Source: Gnetum montanum
Lineage: Eukaryota > Streptophyta > Gnetopsida > Gnetales > Gnetaceae
Direction: 5' to 3'
Length of the DNA stretch: 64,000 nucleotides
Assembly (NCBI GenBank): GCA_015680685.1
Contig: MNCI01035354.1
Location: 687,726-751,725 of the forward strand
The notes below the pieces were generated by a model. The model ran no database searches, was not told where the DNA came from, and worked only from the letters and a program-made list of their open reading frames with translations. Shown here piece by piece: positions 22,628 to 33,467 of this stretch. The translations under genes and the position numbers were made by a program. Position 1 is the first letter of the stretch; each line of letters starts with the position of its first letter.

Positions 22628-22906
22628 ATGGAAGCCCAATTGCAGAAGGCATCTGCCCAGCAAATTGCAGCCTTGGTTCACTTTACCATCAAGGCAGGCT
22701 TTAGCTTGGGCCACTAGATGTTCAGCCTAGTTGAGAAAATTGATCTCTCCATGCATTTTACGTGGATTCAAATGCCATTCCTTCTTGACCAACTACTAAT
22801 ACCAATAACAGACACAAACGCAGACTCTTCAGACTCTTCACAAGGACACAGCTGCACTTGCTCGCAGAAATCTTCTTCTTCTTCTTTGAGATATCGTAGG
22901 GAATAG
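22628..22906 (+). pseudogene. Possible Hsp70-8-like ATPase fragment, 3' LTR copy
   Basis: Same content as 10705-10983, with its own internal TAG. It shows the fragment was part of the LTR before the last transposition. Confidence 0.38.
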
Positions 22907-22993
22907 GGCAGGGTAGGGTAGGAGAGTTCAAACCCATGTCCTACGCTTTAACACGATATTTCGGATGTGTTTTCCTCTCTCCATCCATGCGCC

Positions 22994-23036
<43 letters not shown>

Positions 23037-23037
23037 N
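22994..23037. other. 43-C homopolymer ending in N
   Basis: Assembly weak point: the matching 5' LTR has about 12 C followed by sequence missing here. Confidence 0.9.
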
Positions 23038-23349
23038 AATGCTCCAAAATCAAAAATAGCATGAGATGAGAACACTGTTCTATTGAATTTAAACATTCGA
23101 AAGTGTTCACCACTGTCACTAACAACAAGAGCTCTTCCTCCACTGCTGTGCTATCTCCCGCTATTTCTATCCATCGTTGTTCCTGTCACCGTTGTTCCTG
23201 CGTAGCCTCTGCCGCGTCGCTGACTTTGCCTGCCATCGTTGTCTCCTGCCCTACCGCGTCACTGCTGCTCCTGTGCTGGCTACCACGTTGATATTTCCTG
23301 CCGTCTCTGTTTTTGTGCCACCGCTGTTCTCTGCCTACATTAAGCTCAT

Positions 23350-23914
23350 TCGCACTCCCACTGCCATGATCCAGCGTTGCGGACGTCTGGTTTCGCGGTG
23401 CCTAAGCGACACACAAGTGGATCCCGATCCACTGGACGACGTGGTTTTGGTTGGGCACCTACGGAGCCTCGTTCTGGGCCTTTGCCGAGAAATCGTGCTG
23501 GAGCTGCTCACCATCCAAGTCACGCTACTCAGTCTTAGCATCTGCGTCAGTGCCTCGGAGTTTGTTCTAGTGATCCGCTGAAATTCCACCATTCCAGCGC
23601 GCCGTGAAGCAATTTTTCACGACCAACTACGAAAACCAGGCAGAGGCCACCTTCATTATCTACGAGGGCGAGGACGAGCAAGAGCAGGTTGGAGGGAAAA
23701 CCAAGTTTTGGGGTTCGTTAAGTTATCTGGTATGCCGGCGGTGCCCAAGGACGTGCCACTCATCAATGTCTATCTGGATGTAGATGCTTCTAATGTTCAA
23801 CGAGTTTTTGCTGGCGTTACTATGCCAAGCTCTAAGACACCAGAAATTTTGTTCATAGAGGTGTGCATGCGTACCATTAATGATAGTTATACATGGTGCG
23901 TTGAGGCATTTTAG
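23350..23914 (+). pseudogene. Hsp70-8-like C-terminal fragment, 3' LTR copy
   Basis: Same piece as 11420-12010. Here IQRCGRLVSRCLSD lacks the TAG seen in the 5' copy. The linking segment TTNYENQAEATFIIYEGED (23614-23670, alternate frame) is intact and gives the expected beta-domain sequence, strengthening the Hsp70 assignment. The frame then returns to GFVKLSGMPAVPKDVPLINV. Ends at TAG 23912-23914. Confidence 0.73.
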
Positions 23915-24862
23915 AGCATGGATCATTTCTGGATATTGTTGTACCTCCTAAGGTTTCCTCCACTCTTGCTTTTAAAAAAAATAATATAATTTGTCAATTG
24001 GGTCGGGGCTAGAGCCAATCCTCCTAAGCTTTTCTAAATTTTTATCACTCAAGGGCTTTTTTTTCTAATTATTTGTATTTTTATGGGCTCAAATGACCCA
24101 CAAGTTGTAAAGTACATTGAACCTGGTCAAAGTGTGCAATTGCCAACACACATCCAACTGATGTACAACTATCCAGCATAGGTACATTGAACCTGGTCAA
24201 AGCAAACCCTAGCCAAAACCCTAGCCCAAACCTATAAATACCCCATTAATTCACACAAATTGGGAGGAGGCAAAGAGAAGCAAAGCAAAAGCAGCAAGAA
24301 GAAGAAGAAGATTGGAAGAGGCAAAGATTGAAGAAATTGGCGATTCCGAGGGAGGAAAGAACTTGCAATCCTTGGGCGCTCAGCACATTCAATTTTTGGC
24401 TTTCAAGTTCTTCTCACATCATCGCATCATATCCTTCCGGGGCTAGGCGTTTGACTTGCCATTCACACTTGTGCAACTACGCTTTGACCGGTGCACATTT
24501 TTCTAAAATAATATAATACAGTTTCATTATTGCCTCCCATTTACATTGTTTAGTTCTGTTTATGCTTTACAAATATAACTTTGTTCATACTTCATTCATA
24601 ATTCAGTACGCCTCATTTACATTTTGTATCGTTGTTTGCATTCTGTTTACATACCGTTTACGATAACCCCAGCGCTAGCCGTAGGTTACGCTCGGGGAAG
24701 TCCTTGGTTGATTTGCGTGCAAACCATCCAAGGCACTCTACCTTCGTTTACTTTTCCAGCTTGCCCTTGGGCGAAGGCAGGGTCAACTATGGCTACCCAA
24801 CGATCTCTCGGTGTTTGTTTCCCTTCCAGCCTTACACTGATGATTTAGGTTAATATAATTTA

Positions 24863-27204
24863 AACAAGGTAAAATGATACGAGTAAACACTTTGCAATAA
24901 AGCTATCCCAAATTCAATATCTACGAATTGTTCAAACTTCCAAGGCTGAAATAAGCAATTTCTTCAAGGTAGGGTCAACTATGCTACCAAAAATTGCTGC
25001 GTAAACTATCACGTACGAGACTCCATTTTGGCTAGATAATGGATGTCAACAATTGCATTCAACAGATCCTTCAAAAGACTTGATAATTTCTGATTGAAAT
25101 ACCATGGAGATTAACTTTAAAGATAAAAAGAAGCTATTCTGGTCCTATCAAAATACCAAAGATTTTCTGAACCCTCTTGACTATTGAATCGTTCAACAAC
25201 ATGGCTACAAGAAAAGGCTCTCTTACAACGATCTCAATAGCAGTTCTTATACGTTGCACAATATCCAAATTCACTACTAAAATGCTCTTAAGGCTTTCAA
25301 ACACAAGCGCTTCTATGGTAAAATTTTAACAGAAATTTTCTATCGGGCAACAAGAACAATAAGAGCAATCTAAAAATCCCAAAATTACTTACCAAGTATG
25401 ATACTATCTAAACCACTAGCTAAACAATTTAAAAAAAATAAAAAATAATAAGCATAACTCATAGGACTATGAAAAAGAGGCTGAAATCTTTTCTTTAGCA
25501 AGTCATCTTACAAGAAATCCTTGACAATTTCTTCTGTACAAATGCTCTTCTCCCAAGACTCAAAGTGTGTCTCCAAGTGAGAGCCCAAGTGTATCCCAAG
25601 TCTTCCAAAGTGTGTTATCTCCCTTGTGATGATCTGATCTTCTTACCCCTGAAGCCTTTTTATAAGGTTCATAAGGTAGTTACACTCCAAAATATCTTAG
25701 CTAACTTTTCTCCCAAGTAAGGAGGTTACAACTTACCCAACTAGTTAGGAGGAAGTTATGTAGTTAGGAAGTTATACATAAAGTTAGGAGGAATTTATGC
25801 TAACATTAATATTTGTAAATATTATAAATTTTATATAATATTACAAATATTTTAACATTAGTATTGCAAATATTTTATTAGTAACTTATATAATAATGTT
25901 TAAAAAATAATTTTTAAGACTTGGAATAATTAAATTAATGGTAAGTTTTAGTGATAGATTAAACTGCAACTCCAGTATCAGTTAAAATATCTCCTGCTCC
26001 GCGGATTCGGTTATACACCTGTCTTAGTATGCCTTCGTGTCTCTGTTGCTGCATCCAGTGGGTTGGTATGGTGATAATAAATGCGTCGGCATCGGGCACT
26101 GCTGCTGTTTTGGGAAATTTCAGATTGCAGGTTCACCATTACGAAGTTTTCTCTAGAAGCAGTTAACATAGCAACCAAAATGTATTCCCGCGCATTGCCG
26201 ATGAAATTCGTAAGATAGCATAGTGGCCAGCAGGGTTTGATGATACAATCACTCCTCAGTTGCCAACGTGGACTACCGCGCAGAACAAGAGCTCGCTGAT
26301 GTAGCGGCAGTGCTGGAGAAGAGGGTGGTTTGAAGATGAAGATGCCCTGATATTATCAAGTAAATCTAATAATGAGACTTGGGTTTGAATGAAACACGAT
26401 TCTGTTTCTGCGTGTGGATGAGGGTTTCAATTTTTTTCTGCTACCACATCCACGGCAAAGGGGTTTTTCCCCTTAGGGACTTGGCCATGCCCATGGCAAT
26501 GGCAGTTTTCGTGGTGCCCGTCTGTGCCATGATAAGCACCGTGCGGTTGGTGGTTTTGCACTCCCACTGCTATGGTGAAAACGCGATTTTTTTAGAACAC
26601 CATGATTTGGAATAGACTGAAAGCATAAATGGTTTCAGAAATGCAATTTCAATTTATTGGAGGTCCTTTCCAAGCATGATGCCAAAGAATTATCGAAATA
26701 GCGGCGAGACGAATGACATCTTCAGGGTTTTCCATGAATCTGACAATATTAGAAATTAAATCGGTAGTAACAAAGTTCTCCAGTCAAACCTGCTGATCAT
26801 TCGCATTATTTACATCCCCTTTGCCTTCACCTGCAACCTCCACTGGTTATCATCTCTACCTGTATGTGTGTTTGCTCCACTGCCATTGTCGTGTTCAGCA
26901 AGCGTACGGTGTTAGGAATCGATGGACCGACTGTTGCCTCCTCCTCCTCTCGCTCTCATTGCTGCACAATCTTCAAGATGACAGAGGTGCTGCTGATTTT
27001 TATTTTTATTTTCTAGATTTTTGCAAGGCAGGGCCAAATATAAAACTGAGCTTAACAATGGTTAACTGGGATTTCTAATTTGAGACCTTTCCAGTGATTT
27101 TTTTTTTTGCATTACTCATAATTTTAAGCACGTTCTTCACCACAGCTTTTCAAGTAAATAATATAATTCCTTACTGTTCCATAAAATGGCTCAATGTGCC
27201 AACA
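24863..27204 (-). repeat. D 3' LTR, segment right of B
   Basis: Continues the LTR copy, aligns with 33936-36318 and ends GTGCCAACA. TATA on the reverse strand at 25656-25664. Confidence 0.92.
26400..26560 (-). pseudogene. RuvB-like (RuvBL2 type) Walker A fragment in D U3
   Basis: Reverse-strand translation gives RTVLIMAQTGTTKTAIAMGMAKSL, here cited by its core TGTTKTAIAMGMAKSL. Eukaryotic RuvB-like 2 helicases have PGTGKTAIAMGMA at this point, preceded by a VLIAG strand. The loop glycine is threonine, so nucleotide binding would be lost. After AKSL a frameshift leads to PFAVDVVAEKK, again similar to the next family segment. Fragment is about 50 residues, sense relative to D, upstream of D's TATA box, and also present in the other LTR. 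Confidence 0.55.
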
Positions 27205-27624
27205 TTTCTGCCCCCTTAAAAGCTTAAAGAAATTTAAAACTGAAACATACTGAAACTTCCATTGAATTTTTACAGTAAAAAAGAAATNTTTCTTTAAGCT
27301 TTTAAGGGGGCAGAAATGTTGGCACATTGAGCCATTTTATGGAACAGTAAGGAATTATATTATTTACTTGAAAAGCTGTGGTGAAGAACGTGCTTAAAAT
27401 TATGAGTAATGCAAAAAAAAAAATCACTGGAAAGGTCTCAAATTAGAAATCCCAGTTAACCATTGTTAAGCTCAGTTTTATATTTGGCCCTGCCTTGCAA
27501 AAATCTAGAAAATAAAAATAAAAATCAGCAGCACCTCTGTCATCTTGAAGATTGTGCAGCAATGAGAGCGAGAGGAGGAGGAGGCAACAGTCGGTCCATC
27601 GATTCCTAACACCGTACGCTTGCT
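26897..27624. repeat. Inverted duplication around an N, probable mis-join
   Basis: 27289-27624 is almost the exact reverse complement of 26897-27231, with a 56-base spacer and an N at 27288 and NNN directly after at 27625-27627. It duplicates the LTR end and purine tract of D. The near-perfect identity and the Ns at both edges suggest contig ends joined in the wrong orientation. Confidence 0.8.
27205..27217 (-). other. Polypurine tract of D
   Basis: Reverse strand AAGGGGGCAGAAA directly before TGTTGGCACATTG, the LTR start. A second copy lies in the inverted duplicate. Confidence 0.82.
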
Positions 27625-27627
27625 NNN

Positions 27628-27797
27628 TCCAAACCTCTAGTGAGAAAAGAAAATTCATCGGACAACCAAGCCATAAAAGGACTCTCTTTTGGAGCTCCAC
27701 AAGATCTAGCCTTTAGATATGCCTTCAATACACGCTTAGGGCAACATCCCATCACACATGGAATAAATGGCTTTCTCATTGCTCTCTCAAACTCCAT
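27628..27797 (-). CDS. Unrecognised small frame after D integrase, cut by Ns
   Basis: Open from ATG 27797-27795 (MEFERAMRKPFIPCVMGC) for 56 codons to the Ns at 27625-27627, without a stop. The composition is protein-like, with four cysteines and balanced charge. It is sense relative to D, 460 bases downstream of integrase. A good TATA box lies about 70 bases upstream. I do not recognise the product. It may be an extra retroelement frame or a captured host piece. The C-terminus is lost in the assembly gap. Confidence 0.4.
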
Positions 27798-27865
27798 TAG
27801 CTCTCTCTAACTTTCACTACTCAACTTGAATTGAAAGATGAAGAAATCCTAAGCAATCTAACCCT

Positions 27866-27874
27866 CTTTTTATA
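27866..27874 (-). promoter_or_regulatory. TATA box upstream of the small frame
   Basis: Reverse strand TATAAAAAG, 69 bases before the ATG at 27797, a normal spacing for a plant promoter with a short leader. Confidence 0.45.
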
Positions 27875-28263
27875 GGTGCTAAAAATTTGAAAATCCTCCA
27901 AACAAGTTTCCTTCTTTTTAGGCATTCCAACCATTTGTCACAATCCTCACCAAGTAGTGGATGAGTCACCTTCTCCACTTGTCACAATTGTAGAATTCCA
28001 CTTGTTTCACTTGTAGGCTTCCACTTGCCTCACTTGAAGGAAAATTATTTTCTAATCTAAATAAAGCATAATTAAACATATTAATTGATACTATATTCCT
28101 AGTAATATTTACCTAATAGTATATACATATATTATTTTGTGTAATGACATCTTCAAGCTATATGCAATTGTCACAAATAATGTTTTATATGCAAAACATT
28201 ATATGGAAATTACAATTCCATGCCATCCAAAGTTGATAATTTGTAAGTATCCTTTGACAATTA

Positions 28264-29053
28264 CTATGTAATTTGAAAGGGACCAATCCATTTCAGGGTA
28301 AACTTATTTGGTTTCTTCATATTCCATAATAGGACAAGGTCCCCTATCTTGAAAGTTCTTTTCAAAGCTTTTCTATCAAACCATCTTTTAACTTGAGAGG
28401 TATTCTGTAACAAATTATCCCTTACTTTATCTACTTCAGCTTCTCTTTTAATAAGCAAAGTAATGAAACTTCTATCTTTATCAGTTTTTTCGCTATATCT
28501 TTGTACAAATTTGAAAGCTGAGCTTACAATCTTATTTGTAATTCTTACTGGAAAACCATAGACTAAGTTATATGGTGATGTCCCAATAGCTTTCTTGAAT
28601 CTAATTCGATCTGACCATAATGTGGATTGTAGATAATTGATCCAATTTCCTGGATTCCCATCCATCGATTTCTTGATATAAGCGATAAGCTTTTTATTGG
28701 TGGATTCTGCTAGGCCATTTCCTCGAGGATAATAATTTGATGAGGAAAATAAGAAAATGGATTTTTCAGACGCCTATCTGATAAACTCTTCGGATTTGAA
28801 GGCAGGTCCATTGTCTGACACTAACACTTCAGGTAGACCAAATCTACTTAGAATGTGGTCCTCTAAAACCTTAATCACGTCTGATGCTAAACTTCCTCTT
28901 AGAGCCTTTGCTTCAGACCATTTAGTGAAATAATCAGTAGCTATGAGAATAAACTTGTGTCCAGCTCTTGAAGGAGTAATTGTACCAATAAAATCCAAAC
29001 CCCATTGCTGAAATGGTCTATCTGCAACTACTGGCTTTAAAGGGGCTCTAGCC
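28264..29053 (-). pseudogene. D integrase, N-terminal part in assembly gap
   Basis: Reverse strand: FQQWGLDFIGTI (first catalytic D), FGLPEVLVSDNGPAF (second D) and NGLAESTNK with the catalytic glutamate kept. TSPYNLVYG and GDLVLLW, LKWIGPFQI belong to the C-terminal domain, ending at the stop 28264-28266. One stop lies near 28774 (FIR then stop). The zinc-binding N-terminus is inside the N run. It is the best preserved integrase in the window. Confidence 0.92.
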
Positions 29054-29730
29054 NNNNNNNNNNNNNNNNNNNNNNNNNNNNNNNNNNNNNNNNNNNNNNN
29101 NNNNNNNNNNNNNNNNNNNNNNNNNNNNNNNNNNNNNNNNNNNNNNNNNNNNNNNNNNNNNNNNNNNNNNNNNNNNNNNNNNNNNNNNNNNNNNNNNNNN
29201 NNNNNNNNNNNNNNNNNNNNNNNNNNNNNNNNNNNNNNNNNNNNNNNNNNNNNNNNNNNNNNNNNNNNNNNNNNNNNNNNNNNNNNNNNNNNNNNNNNNN
29301 NNNNNNNNNNNNNNNNNNNNNNNNNNNNNNNNNNNNNNNNNNNNNNNNNNNNNNNNNNNNNNNNNNNNNNNNNNNNNNNNNNNNNNNNNNNNNNNNNNNN
29401 NNNNNNNNNNNNNNNNNNNNNNNNNNNNNNNNNNNNNNNNNNNNNNNNNNNNNNNNNNNNNNNNNNNNNNNNNNNNNNNNNNNNNNNNNNNNNNNNNNNN
29501 NNNNNNNNNNNNNNNNNNNNNNNNNNNNNNNNNNNNNNNNNNNNNNNNNNNNNNNNNNNNNNNNNNNNNNNNNNNNNNNNNNNNNNNNNNNNNNNNNNNN
29601 NNNNNNNNNNNNNNNNNNNNNNNNNNNNNNNNNNNNNNNNNNNNNNNNNNNNNNNNNNNNNNNNNNNNNNNNNNNNNNNNNNNNNNNNNNNNNNNNNNNN
29701 NNNNNNNNNNNNNNNNNNNNNNNNNNNNNN
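29054..29730. other. Assembly gap, 677 N
   Basis: Lies between the RT connection and the integrase core of D. The size would fit an ordinary RNase H plus the integrase N-terminus if the gap estimate is right. Confidence 0.99.
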
Positions 29731-30640
29731 TTTTAATTTCTGATAAAGCTCTCTCTGATTCTGGTGTTTTCTCTACTTGGACATCCTTTTTTAGCATATG
29801 CATCAAAGGTTTGGTAATTTCAGTAAACCCGGGGATGAACTTTTTCACAAAGTTTAGCTTCCCAAAGAAAGATCTAAGAGATTTTTTACTTGTGGGATGC
29901 TCAATATTTTGGACTGCTTGGATTCGAGAATTGTCTATGGCAATTCGTTCTTGACATATCACATGGCCTAATAAACTTCTAGATATAAACCTGAAGATAC
30001 ACTTCTTAGAATTTAATGAAATACCAAACTCACGACATCTGTCGAAAACTTGCTGGAGATGATTAATATGATCTTCTTTTTTCTTTCAAAATATTGTAAT
30101 ATCATCCAAATAAACCACCACGAATTTGCCTAACAAATCCTTAAATGCTAAATCCATTACTCTTTGAAAAGTAGCTCTAGCATTTGACAATCCAAATGGA
30201 ATTCTTTGGTAAGAAAAAGTTCCCCATTTGGTGATAAATGTTGTTTTGTATCTATCATTCTTATCTACCACGATTTGATTATAACCTGAGAAACCATCTA
30301 AGAAAGAGTATACTTGACAACCTGAGACTTTAATCAGCATCTCATCAATTCTTGGAAGTGGATACTTATCTTTTTTTGAAGCATCATTTAAATTTCTAAA
30401 GTCTACACAAAGCCTTATATCACCATTTGTCTTCCTCACTGGAACAAGGTTAGCAAGCCATGTCAAATATCGTATCGGATATGTGATTCGTGCTTGTAAC
30501 AACTTCTTGATTTTAGCTTCCATAGCTGGTTCAAATGATGGATTAAATTTCCTTTGTCTTTGCTTGACTATTTTCCAACCTTCTATTAGAGGAATTTTAT
30601 GTGTCATCACATCTTACCTAAAAGCTTTAAGATCATCATA
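29731..30640 (-). pseudogene. D reverse transcriptase
   Basis: Blocks in order on the reverse strand: KKLLQARITYPIRY, NLVPVRKTNGDIRLCVDFRN, PLPRIDEML, YSFLDGFSGYNQI, TTFITKWGTFSYQRIPFGL, then the catalytic VVYLDD at about 30100. After a stop near 30086 it continues ISLNSKKCIF, LGHVICQ, SLRSFFGKLNFVKKFIPGF to the N gap. All of it is in the same frame as gag, protease and the upstream RNase H, with no frameshift. Confidence 0.94.
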
Positions 30641-30769
30641 AGACCAAGCAAAATTGTCCAAACTATTTCTTAGACATGTTAACAAGTTTTGCTTGAAACT
30701 CGAATCTCTTTCCTTTGTAACATTCAACATCTTTGGCATCATGTCTAAGCCATAATTCACTACCTCGAA

Positions 30770-31430
30770 AGCTTAGGTATCTGAGTTTTGTATATCCTTT
30801 CCAATAAGTAATTTTTTCTCAAACTCATGTTCCAAGTCGATCATCCTTTTTGGAATGAAATTAGCTTTGGAGTGTGATGAAGTTTCAGGTATCATTTTAC
30901 TGTCAAATTCTTGTTTGTTTTTCACAAATCTTAGTACTTGATCATCATCTTGTAAATGTCTTATATTATCTAGTACTGATGGTTGATGTTCTTCTTCAAT
31001 CAAAACATCTTTGTAACTTTCCATTAATTGCATATCCAATGTTGAAGCTGCCTTTGCCAAATCATCTGCTATAAGATTCTCTGCTCTGTTTATATGCTCT
31101 ATTCAGTAATGTTGAAACTAATCTAACATCTTACAAGCAAGTTGCTTATAAGGTCTTAAGAATGAGCTCTTTACTACACAGTTACCTTTTACTTGTTCAC
31201 ATACTAATCTTGAGTCTCCCTTTATAGTAATTACTTTGATCTTTTTGTCTAGAGCTATTCTCATACCAATACATAAAGCTTCATACTCAACCTTGTTGTT
31301 AGTACAAGGGAAAGATAGATGAATTGCTTTGATAATTTCAAGTGAATCATTCTTTAATATAACTATATCGACTCCTGCACCTTTTGAATTATATGAACCA
31401 TCAAAGTATAACTCCCATTTATCCTCTTGC
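30770..31430 (-). pseudogene. D archaeal-type RNase H located before RT
   Basis: Reverse strand: WELYFDGSYNSKGAGV (D), TNNKVEYEALCIGMRIAL (E), ITIKGDSRLVCEQV (D), then two stops, then INRAENLIADDLAKAAS (final D). All four acidic positions are present. The domain sits between protease and RT, in the same frame as both, and is followed by a roughly 130-residue linker with FAWSYDDLKAF before RT. Element B has its equivalent after RT. Stops near 31126 and 31111. Confidence 0.9.
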
Positions 31431-31435
31431 TTTGA

Positions 31436-31960
31436 CTATTCTTTTTTAGGACTATAACTTTCTTGGAGTGTACAAATTTTGTTTTCAANCATTACTCTAC
31501 TTCTGATGTGGGGTTCAGAAGCAATTCCCAATAGAACATTTGGTAATTGACCCACAATCTTCACTCTACTTTTATCCACTTGAACAATCTCTTTATTTGA
31601 TTTTTCAGGAATCAAGCCAAGTTTTTTACATATAGAAAATGGCATTATAGTAGATGCAGCTCCAGAATCAACCAAACAATTGTGTAAATATTTATCCTTT
31701 AATTTCATTGTCAAGAGAAAAGGATGAGCTTCCTTATCATACGAGGTCTTTAATTTCTCATCATTGTTGGACACATAACTTAACTCTGATTCTCTAGCTC
31801 TCCTTTTACCTTTAATGAACTCTAAAGCCTTTCTTTGCTGATCTCCTATTTGAAGCAACTGATAAAAGCTAATATTGGCCTTGACATGTTTAAGGTCTTC
31901 AATCAAATCATACTCTCCATCACCAATAAAGCTTGGTTTCCTTATCCATTTATTAAAATA
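31436..31960 (-). pseudogene. D aspartic protease
   Basis: HPFLLTMKLKDKYLHNCLVDSGAASTIMPF has the DSG active site at about 31668-31660 (quoted in part as LVDSGAASTIMPF), followed by LPNVLLGIASEPHIRS. One N at 31489 and a stop at 31436 separate it from the RNase H. Upstream SFIGDGEYDLIEDLKHVKANIS is a linker typical of this polyprotein. Confidence 0.88.
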
Positions 31961-32099
31961 CGGATTTGGAGTGCTTTGCTCTACTTGATTGTCTTTACCT
32001 TCATTCTTATCTCTTCTATTTGGCTCAAAATCTTTTCTCTTAGTAGATGGATCAGTAATAACATTTGGGGGTCTAGAAGTAGTTAATCTTTCTTTTGAT

Positions 32100-33349
32100 T
32101 AGAGGCTATATCCATTTTCCTCATTATTATTTCATTCTTCATCTGAAGACATATCTTCTTCAAAACCTGATAGAGAAGAAGTATCACTTGATCCATTGCT
32201 AGAAGATTTACTTGCATAGTGAACACTAGATAACTCATCATCAGATTCAATATCAAGAAATTTGGACATAATAAGGTCACTTTCATCCTCATCTTCTACT
32301 AACTTAGTGTTTTGATGTTTATGCTTTCTATTTTTCCTTTCTTCCTTGATATTAACTCTTGCCAAAGCTTTTTCAAGCTTCACTAATTTGTTAGACATAT
32401 CTCTCATTAATTGTCCTTTTTCAGATCCTACTCTTTCATGTTCTTGCTCTATCTTAACATGAGATGGACTTGGTAAAGCTTTAAATTGAGCAAAATCTTG
32501 CATAGTAATCATAACTCTTTCTTCTCTTTTTTGAATTGCGATATTTTCTTCACGATTCAAGTTCAACTATTTTTCTAACTGTATATCTTCACTAAAGTAG
32601 TCATTTAGTGTAGTTAAGTTTGGAGTTCTCCTTAACCAAATTGAAATGTTGGGGTTGACAGCCTTAAGATAAGTTTCTTTAAGCATTTCTTCTGATGGCC
32701 TATATTGTCTTTGAAAGAGTCCACAAATTCATTGAAACTTGATGTTAAAATCTCTAATTGACTCTTTAAATCCTTGCTTAACTTGTATTAGCCCACAGTA
32801 TAGTTGCTGTTGATCTAATTGATTACTAAACTGGGCCAAGAAAAGATTCTTCATGTCATCCCAACTTGTAATACTATTACTTGGTAAGTTCGAATACCAA
32901 ACCTGAGCCATATCCTTTAAATTTGATATAAACAACCTACAAGCTTGATCTTGATATTGAATATTTTCATGAGCTAAAGCTAACTCAAACATGTGAATAT
33001 ATTCTTTAGCTAAATAAGCTTTTCCAGGAATGAAAGGCTCAGGCAAATATTTGTAAACTACCTTAAGAATATCATTGTAATTTTGAAATCCTAATGGTGT
33101 AACTCTTTGCCAAGGATTTTCTATTTTATTCCTTTGTATAATTGAACTCTTAGACTTTCTAGATCTTCTCTTACGAATCGATAAACCAGATATAATGGGT
33201 GATCTTCTTTATCGTCTAGTTTTCACTCCACTACTTGTTTCCAATTCAAAAACTTTCTTTTGTTCTTCTTCTGATGAAGAATCAGTCTTAGAACCTAGAA
33301 TATCTTTTGAAACTTTTAAACTTTCCAAATTATCAATCTTCTTGGTCAT
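32100..33349 (-). pseudogene. D gag
   Basis: From ATG 33349-33347 (MTKKIDNLESLKVSK), a basic segment RKRRSRKSKSS, then capsid-like LAKEYIHMFELALAHENIQYQ, AQVWYSNLPSNSITSWDDMKNLF and QVKQGFKESIRDFNIKFQ (32729-33046), an acidic serine-rich tail (about 32132-32300) and a stop. I see no CCHC knuckle. Stops occur near 33220, 32729, 32570 and 32132, all in one frame with pol. Confidence 0.88.
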
Positions 33350-33450
33350 CAACTGAAAATAGTATCTAATTTCTTAAGCCTTTATAGTAACAAAAAATTG
33401 TTGATGTGCTAAAATTATAAGGCCTATGAACTTAGAGGCTAAACTTTCAG

Positions 33451-33467
33451 CCCTCCTTCTAGTGCCA
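33451..33467 (-). other. Primer binding site of D
   Basis: Reverse strand TGGCACTAGAAGGAGGG, seven bases after the LTR end at 33475; same site as B and C with GC to AC at the CpG. Confidence 0.87.

Larger units (their letters stand above)
10520..24857 (+). mobile_element. B: Tat/Ogre-like Ty3/gypsy element, complete ends
   Basis: LTRs of about 2.41 kb (10520-12927 and 22442-24857) flank a primer site, gag, protease, an intron-like gap, reverse transcriptase, RNase H, archaeal-type RNase H, integrase and a purine tract. The second, archaeal-type RNase H after the first, and the long gag with a C-E-Y-H...G-H...C knuckle, mark the Tat/Ogre/Retand group. Five-base duplication ATTTA. LTR copies differ by a few percent by eye, so the insertion is fairly recent. 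Coding frames contain stops and at least one single-base frameshift. Confidence 0.95.
22442..24857 (+). repeat. B 3' LTR
   Basis: Aligns throughout with 10520-12927. TATA at 24233. The end has decayed from TAGTACA to TAATATA. A 43-C run with an N at 22994-23037 replaces about 35 bases present in the 5' copy. Confidence 0.95.

Noticed and set aside
22928-23143. Glycine-run protein on the reverse strand
   Set aside because: Product of the poly-C tract and N, an assembly artefact.
26821-27078. 85-codon frame in D LTR, also at 27443-27700 and 35939-36196
   Set aside because: LTR sequence; the second copy is the inverted duplicate, and no protein similarity is recognised.
29048-29962. Long reverse-strand open frame
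   Set aside because: Mostly Ns; only the RT end (29731-29962) is real.
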